35,824 nt of DNA, taken from assembly GCA_902800245.1 (NCBI GenBank), contig CADCDY010000006.1, positions 1 through 35,824 of the forward strand, in the 5' to 3' direction. The notes under the pieces are model-generated. The model worked only from the letters and a program-made list of their open reading frames with translations. It did not search any database and was not told the DNA's origin. The DNA comes from an uncultured Prevotellaceae bacterium. Lineage in GTDB: Bacteria; Bacteroidota; Bacteroidia; Bacteroidales; Bacteroidaceae. Numbering within the stretch: position 1 is the stretch's first letter; each line of letters opens with the position of its first letter. Made by a program: the position numbers and the translations under genes. Of this stretch, positions 32,530-35,824 are shown in pieces.

Positions 32530-33447
32530 AAAACCAAGGCAAATAATGTTGTAAAGGCCTACAAAAGGTACCTGAAACTGCAACGAGGGTATTCTGCAAA
32601 TACCCTTGATGCCTATTTGCGCGACTTAGAGAAGCTGCTGAACTACCTGAAAGAAGAAAAGAAACGCGTTCAAGACGTGCAACTTTCAGACCTACAGCAT
32701 TTTGCCGCATCTTTGCACGACATTGGCATCCATCCTCGTTCACAATGCCGAATCCTGAGCGGAGTACGTGCTTTCTTCCGTTTCCTGCAATTGGACGGCT
32801 ATCGCGACGACGATCCCACAGAACTGCTGGAATCACCCGTCTTAGGCGATCATCTGCCTGAAGTCCTGTCAACTAGCGAAATTGACCTGTTAGAACAATC
32901 TATCGACCTGTCAAAGTGGGAAGGCCAACGCAATTGCGCTATCATCGAAGTACTGTTCAGCTGTGGATTGCGCGTCAGCGAACTGGTGAACCTGAAACTC
33001 AGCAACCTTTATTTGGAAGAACAATACATCCGTGTCTTTGGCAAGGGTTCTAAGGAACGCTTGGTGCCCATCTCGCCCAAAGCCATCAAAGAGCTGAACT
33101 ACTGGTTTATGAACCGTAACCTCATGAAAATCAAGTCCGGAGAGGAAGATTACGTATTCCTCAATCGTCGCGGAGCACACCTCACGCGTACCATGATACT
33201 TATTATGATTAAGCAACAGGCCGTTGAGGCAGGCATCACCAAAACCATTTCGCCCCACACGCTTCGACACTCCTTTGCCACAGCACTCTTGGAAGGTGGA
33301 GCCGACCTGCGCGTCATTCAGGCAATGCTGGGTCACGAATCGATAGGAACGACGGAAATATACACCCATATCGACATGAGTACCCTGCGCCAACAGATAC
33401 TGGAACACCATCCTCGCAACATGAAAACGGCAAAAGAAGAAAAATAA
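32515..33447 (+). CDS. xerD: Tyrosine recombinase XerD
   Basis: 310 residues. The N-terminal SAM-like DNA-binding domain (LKLQRGYSANTLDAYLRDL) precedes the catalytic domain with Arg153 (CGLRVSELVNL), Lys177 (FGKGSKERLVP), His248 and Arg251 (SPHTLRHSFATALLEGGADLRVIQ), His274 (LGHESIGTTEIYTH) and the nucleophile Tyr283. It resolves chromosome dimers at dif with a partner recombinase. The housekeeping context (aroQ, murF, recO) argues against an integrase of a mobile element. Confidence 0.93.
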   Translation: METDKKTKANNVVKAYKRYLKLQRGYSANTLDAYLRDLEKLLNYLKEEKKRVQDVQLSDLQHFAASLHDIGIHPRSQCRILSGVRAFFRFLQLDGYRDDDPTELLESPVLGDHLPEVLSTSEIDLLEQSIDLSKWEGQRNCAIIEVLFSCGLRVSELVNLKLSNLYLEEQYIRVFGKGSKERLVPISPKAIKELNYWFMNRNLMKIKSGEEDYVFLNRRGAHLTRTMILIMIKQQAVEAGITKTISPHTLRHSFATALLEGGADLRVIQAMLGHESIGTTEIYTHIDMSTLRQQILEHHPRNMKTAKEEK

Positions 33448-33458
33448 ATGAAGAAATA

Positions 33459-33490
33459 TTTCCGTAGTCCGTTTTTTCTTTGTACCTTCG
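33459..33490 (+). promoter_or_regulatory. Promoter of murF
   Basis: TTTC (33459-33462), a 20-bp spacer and TACCTTCG (33483-33490). Only CAGC separates the -7 box from the ATG at 33495, so the mRNA is predicted to be leaderless. Confidence 0.75.
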
Positions 33491-33494
33491 CAGC

Positions 33495-34964
33495 ATGAAA
33501 ATAGAAGAACTATACCAGCTATACCAGCAACATCCGTGTATCACGACGGATTCGCGCAACTGCCCAGAGGGAAGTATCTTTCTGGCCTTGAAGGGTGAGT
33601 CGTTCAATGGCAACCAGTTTGCAGTGTCAGCCCTCGAAAAGGGCTGTAGCTACGCGATTATCGACGAGCCGACGGTTCTAGAAAATCTAGAACATTTAGA
33701 TCATCTAGACAATTTAGGGCCTCTAGATGCTTTAAAGCAACGTCTCATCCTCGTCGACAACTGCCTGCAAACCTATAAGGACCTTGCTCGCGAGCACCGT
33801 CGCCAGTTCGACATCCCTGTCATTGGCATTACTGGCACCAACGGCAAGACGACGACGAAGGAACTGATTCGTGCTGTGTTGGCAGAGTGCTATAACGTCA
33901 TGGCGACGGAGGGCAATTTCAACAACGACGTTGGCGTTCCCAAGACGCTGTTCGGCCTCAACGACAGCCACGATATTGCTGTTGTCGAGATGGGTGCTTC
34001 GCATCCTGGCGACATCAAGACACTCGTAGAAACTGCCGAGCCCAACTGCGGACTGATTACCAACGTAGGTCGTGCCCATCTGCAGGGCTTTGGCTCGTTC
34101 GAGGGCGTTTGCAAGACGAAAGGCGAGCTCTACGATTTCCTGCTGGCACACAACTGTCCGCTCTTTGTCAACCGCGACAACGAACACCTCATCGAAATGA
34201 TAGCCAACAGCCAAAAGCTAATAGCCAAAAGCCAAAAGCCAAAAGCTAATAGCCAACAGCCCGACATCTATTATTATGGTCAGAGCGACGCTGAGGATAT
34301 CCTCATTCGTGGCGAGGTCATCTCGTGCGCACCATTCCTCAAGTTCCGCTGGCGCGAGCAGGACGCTGATGCTGGTTATACCAGCGACTGGATGGAGGTG
34401 CAGACGCACCTCATTGGCGCCTACAATCTGGATAACATGCTGGCAGCCATCACGATAGGCTACGTCAACAACATTCCCTTCGAGCAGATTAATCACGCCC
34501 TCGAAAGCTACGTGCCTACCAACAACCGCTCACAATTGACGGAAACGGAGAAGAATCACCTCATCGTTGACGCCTATAACGCCAACCCCACTTCGATGAA
34601 GGCCGCATTAGACAATTTCCGACTGATGGAGGTATCGCCCAAAATGGCTATTCTGGGTATGATGGGTGAACTGGGCGACGTCTCGCAAGAGGAGCACCAG
34701 AAGATTATCGCCCTGCTCGAAGAAGCCCATTTCGACGAGGTTTGGCTCGTGGGCGCCGAGTTTGAAAAAGCTAACAGCCAAAAGCTAACAGCAATTCGCA
34801 ACGCCACACTCTGCTCTGCAGAGAATGGCCAAAAGCCATATCGCACCTTCGCCAATGTCGACGAGGTGAAGCAGGCTATCGCCCAAGAGCAGCCCGTTGG
34901 TCGTTACATCCTCATCAAGGGTTCGAACAGCACTCATCTATACGAACTACCTACCCTCCTTTAA
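33495..34964 (+). CDS. murF: UDP-N-acetylmuramoyl-tripeptide--D-alanyl-D-alanine ligase
   Basis: 489 residues from the ATG at 33495; the TTG at 33480 is upstream of the -7 box and is rejected. It adds D-Ala-D-Ala to UDP-MurNAc-tripeptide in peptidoglycan synthesis. Visible are the N-terminal GCSYAIIDEP domain, the ATP loop GITGTNGKTTTKE at 111-123, VVEMGASHPGDI, ITNVGRAHLQGFGS, and the C-terminal DAYNANPTSMKAAL and LGMMGELG. It is longer than typical MurF (about 430-450). The extra length is largely three repeat-coded segments: LENLEHLDHLDNLGPLDAL, IANSQKLIAKSQKPKANSQ and KANSQKLTA. Confidence 0.95.
   Translation: MKIEELYQLYQQHPCITTDSRNCPEGSIFLALKGESFNGNQFAVSALEKGCSYAIIDEPTVLENLEHLDHLDNLGPLDALKQRLILVDNCLQTYKDLAREHRRQFDIPVIGITGTNGKTTTKELIRAVLAECYNVMATEGNFNNDVGVPKTLFGLNDSHDIAVVEMGASHPGDIKTLVETAEPNCGLITNVGRAHLQGFGSFEGVCKTKGELYDFLLAHNCPLFVNRDNEHLIEMIANSQKLIAKSQKPKANSQQPDIYYYGQSDAEDILIRGEVISCAPFLKFRWREQDADAGYTSDWMEVQTHLIGAYNLDNMLAAITIGYVNNIPFEQINHALESYVPTNNRSQLTETEKNHLIVDAYNANPTSMKAALDNFRLMEVSPKMAILGMMGELGDVSQEEHQKIIALLEEAHFDEVWLVGAEFEKANSQKLTAIRNATLCSAENGQKPYRTFANVDEVKQAIAQEQPVGRYILIKGSNSTHLYELPTLL
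33677..33730. repeat. TCTAGA nonamer array C, 6 units, in murF
   Basis: Six units at exact 9-bp spacing with the core TCTAGA, of which two are TTTAG variants. It is read as L-(E/D)-x in the gene's frame. Confidence 0.93.
34202..34257. repeat. Tandem heptamer array in murF, 8 units
   Basis: AGCCAAC, AGCCAAA, AGCTAAT, AGCCAAA three times, AGCTAAT and AGCCAAC follow without gaps. The consensus is AGCYAAN. Since 7 is not a multiple of 3, three units make one 7-residue period (ANSQKLI, AKSQKPK). Confidence 0.95.
34769..34789. repeat. Second heptamer array in murF, 3 units
   Basis: AGCTAAC, AGCCAAA and AGCTAAC have the same heptamer consensus as the array at 34202-34257 and are 511 bp away in the same gene. 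It encodes KANSQKLTA. Confidence 0.92.
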
Positions 34965-34979
34965 AAGTCGGTTGCGACC

Positions 34980-35133
34980 GACCGCCAACAATAATAAGCA
35001 CGACCGCTCGCAATAATAAGCACGGCCGTGCTTATTAATATGCACGCCCGCCAACGACCGTTTACATAGGCACTCCGTCCCTGTTACATCGGCACCAAAT
35101 CCCTGTTTGCACGGCACTTTCCCCCTTTCTACT
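34980..35133. repeat. Degenerate 22-bp tandem array, 7 units
   Basis: Seven 22-bp units start at 34980, 35002, 35024, 35046, 35068, 35090 and 35112. Most begin with a C/G-rich GRCCG- or GGCAC-like block; the first three end in AAGCAC or ATGCAC, the middle ones in TACAT. The array fills the spacer between convergent murF and recO. I see no gene in it. Confidence 0.82.
35014..35037. terminator. 24-bp perfect palindrome, possible bidirectional terminator
   Basis: The half site TAATAAGCACGG is followed directly by its complement, giving a perfect 24-bp palindrome across units 2 and 3 of the 22-bp array, between convergent genes. There is no strong T-tract and no loop, so a terminator role is only possible. 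Confidence 0.5.
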
Positions 35134-35188
35134 ACTAAGTGTAAATGTTGCAGGGCTTAATTCCCCGATTTTTCTCCCTTTGATTGTT

Positions 35189-35824
35189 TCAATCGGCCCA
35201 CAACTCTTGAAGGACGCTGAGGCTCTTGAGCTCAGGAAATTGGGGAATGTGGAGGCTATAGTAACGAAGCAAGACGTCAACAATGCGGTTACGATCCGTG
35301 CGGTTCAAGCGGTAGAGGTGCATCGTGGGAAAGTCCATTCGCATGAGGGTGTGGATGCGACGCGCGTCGTCTGGTTGCAGGAAATCGCGGTGAGTGGGAA
35401 TCAGCAAAGCGAACGTTGCTGCACGCAAGTCGAACACACAACCTTCTACGTAATCGTCGAGATTAGGATAAAAACCCAGAAAACGGCTCATGCGCATAAG
35501 AAAAGTAAGGTGGAAGTTGGCGAAATTCTTCTCTGCAATATCGAGCCATTGCATGGAATCGCAGATATAGGCGAAGAGGTGTTCGTTTTTCTGTTCTGAG
35601 CGCAAAGCGTGATAAAGGAACTCCGCAACGAACAGCGACAAAGCCAGCTTTTCTGGTGAAAAGGGAATGGTGGCGTAGGCCGACAACAATCGGGCGTCCT
35701 TCATTTTCTGCAATTGCAGGCGCTGACGCAGGTCTATCTCCACTTCGAGCAGCGTCATGGGTTGGAAGTATTGCTTCTTCAGTCGCGATCTGGGTGTCTT
35801 CGGAAGTGGCACGATACACGACAA
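35189..35824 (-). CDS. recO: DNA repair protein RecO (N terminus cut by the window edge)
   Basis: The frame is open to the end of the window and gives 211 residues; the missing start is probably about 30 residues, since RecO is about 240. It helps RecR load RecA onto SSB-coated single strands in recombinational repair. The visible part runs from VPLPKTPRSRLKKQYFQPMTLLEVEI of the OB-fold end into the helical domain (PFSPEKLALSLFVAEFLYHALR, FAYICDSMQWLDI, FLMRMSRFLGFYPNLDDY). The stop is at 35189, convergent with murF. Confidence 0.9.
   Translation of the reverse strand: MSCIVPLPKTPRSRLKKQYFQPMTLLEVEIDLRQRLQLQKMKDARLLSAYATIPFSPEKLALSLFVAEFLYHALRSEQKNEHLFAYICDSMQWLDIAEKNFANFHLTFLMRMSRFLGFYPNLDDYVEGCVFDLRAATFALLIPTHRDFLQPDDARRIHTLMRMDFPTMHLYRLNRTDRNRIVDVLLRYYSLHIPQFPELKSLSVLQELWAD

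Noticed and set aside
32515-33447. XerD as integrase of a mobile element
   Set aside because: Housekeeping neighbours, XerD-like length and motifs, and no attachment repeats seen.
34202-34257. Phase variation of murF by heptamer slippage
   Set aside because: MurF is essential and loss of frame would be lethal, so on/off switching is unlikely. Length drift in steps of three units remains possible.
34980-35133. Possible CRISPR array
   Set aside because: The units are contiguous and degenerate with no unique spacers, and no cas genes are nearby.

Overview
The window looks like chromosomal DNA of a Prevotella-type member of the Bacteroidales. Four things point there: promoters of the Bacteroidetes form (TTTG-like box, about 20 bp, then TAnnTTTG), surface lipoproteins with an acidic stretch after the lipobox cysteine, secreted proteins with C-terminal type IX-like sorting tails, and housekeeping genes of Bacteroidetes type. 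Almost all of it is coding. I see no insertion sequence, phage or CRISPR array.

Layout. 1-2797 (+): end of rpoN, a PAP2-like membrane protein, purE and ispG. 2992-11253 (-): a GNAT-like protein, a 1814-residue secreted beta-helix protein and an RluA-type pseudouridine synthase. 11390-13774 (+): a secreted M6 metalloprotease. 13832-22494 (-): a surface-protein locus of five genes (FISUMP/fibronectin-like protein, sorting-tail protein, DUF1573 lipoprotein, small lipoprotein, and a large lipoprotein with a short collagen-like stretch). 22872-22953 (-): tRNA-Leu(CAA). 23096-25379 (+): mannose-1-phosphate guanylyltransferase and a GT4 glycosyltransferase. 25374-31320 (-): a compact five-gene peptide-processing operon made of an Lrp/AsnC regulator, a C26-M19 fusion hydrolase, a glutaminyl-cyclase-like M28 lipoprotein, a DUF4294 protein and a helix-hairpin-helix barrel protein. 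31427-32466 (-): O-methyltransferase and aroQ. 32515-34964 (+): xerD and murF. 35189-35824 (-): recO, cut by the window edge.

The most unusual content is a set of short degenerate repeats. Tandem arrays with unit lengths of 7, 8, 9, 21 and 22 bp sit in spacers and also inside conserved genes (murF and the pseudouridine synthase). Small palindromes sit in frame inside ispG, the barrel protein and the cyclase gene. The 9-bp TCTAGA array is read in two different frames in different places, so the DNA unit rather than the peptide is what is shared. The two ispG palindromes differ by paired, stem-preserving changes. Together these suggest an active process that makes or spreads short repeats and palindromes and that conserved genes tolerate in their loops.

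Promoters were found by eye. They settle several start codons and suggest leaderless or near-leaderless mRNAs for murF and the GNAT-like gene. One promoter lies inside the terminator hairpin of the gene before it.
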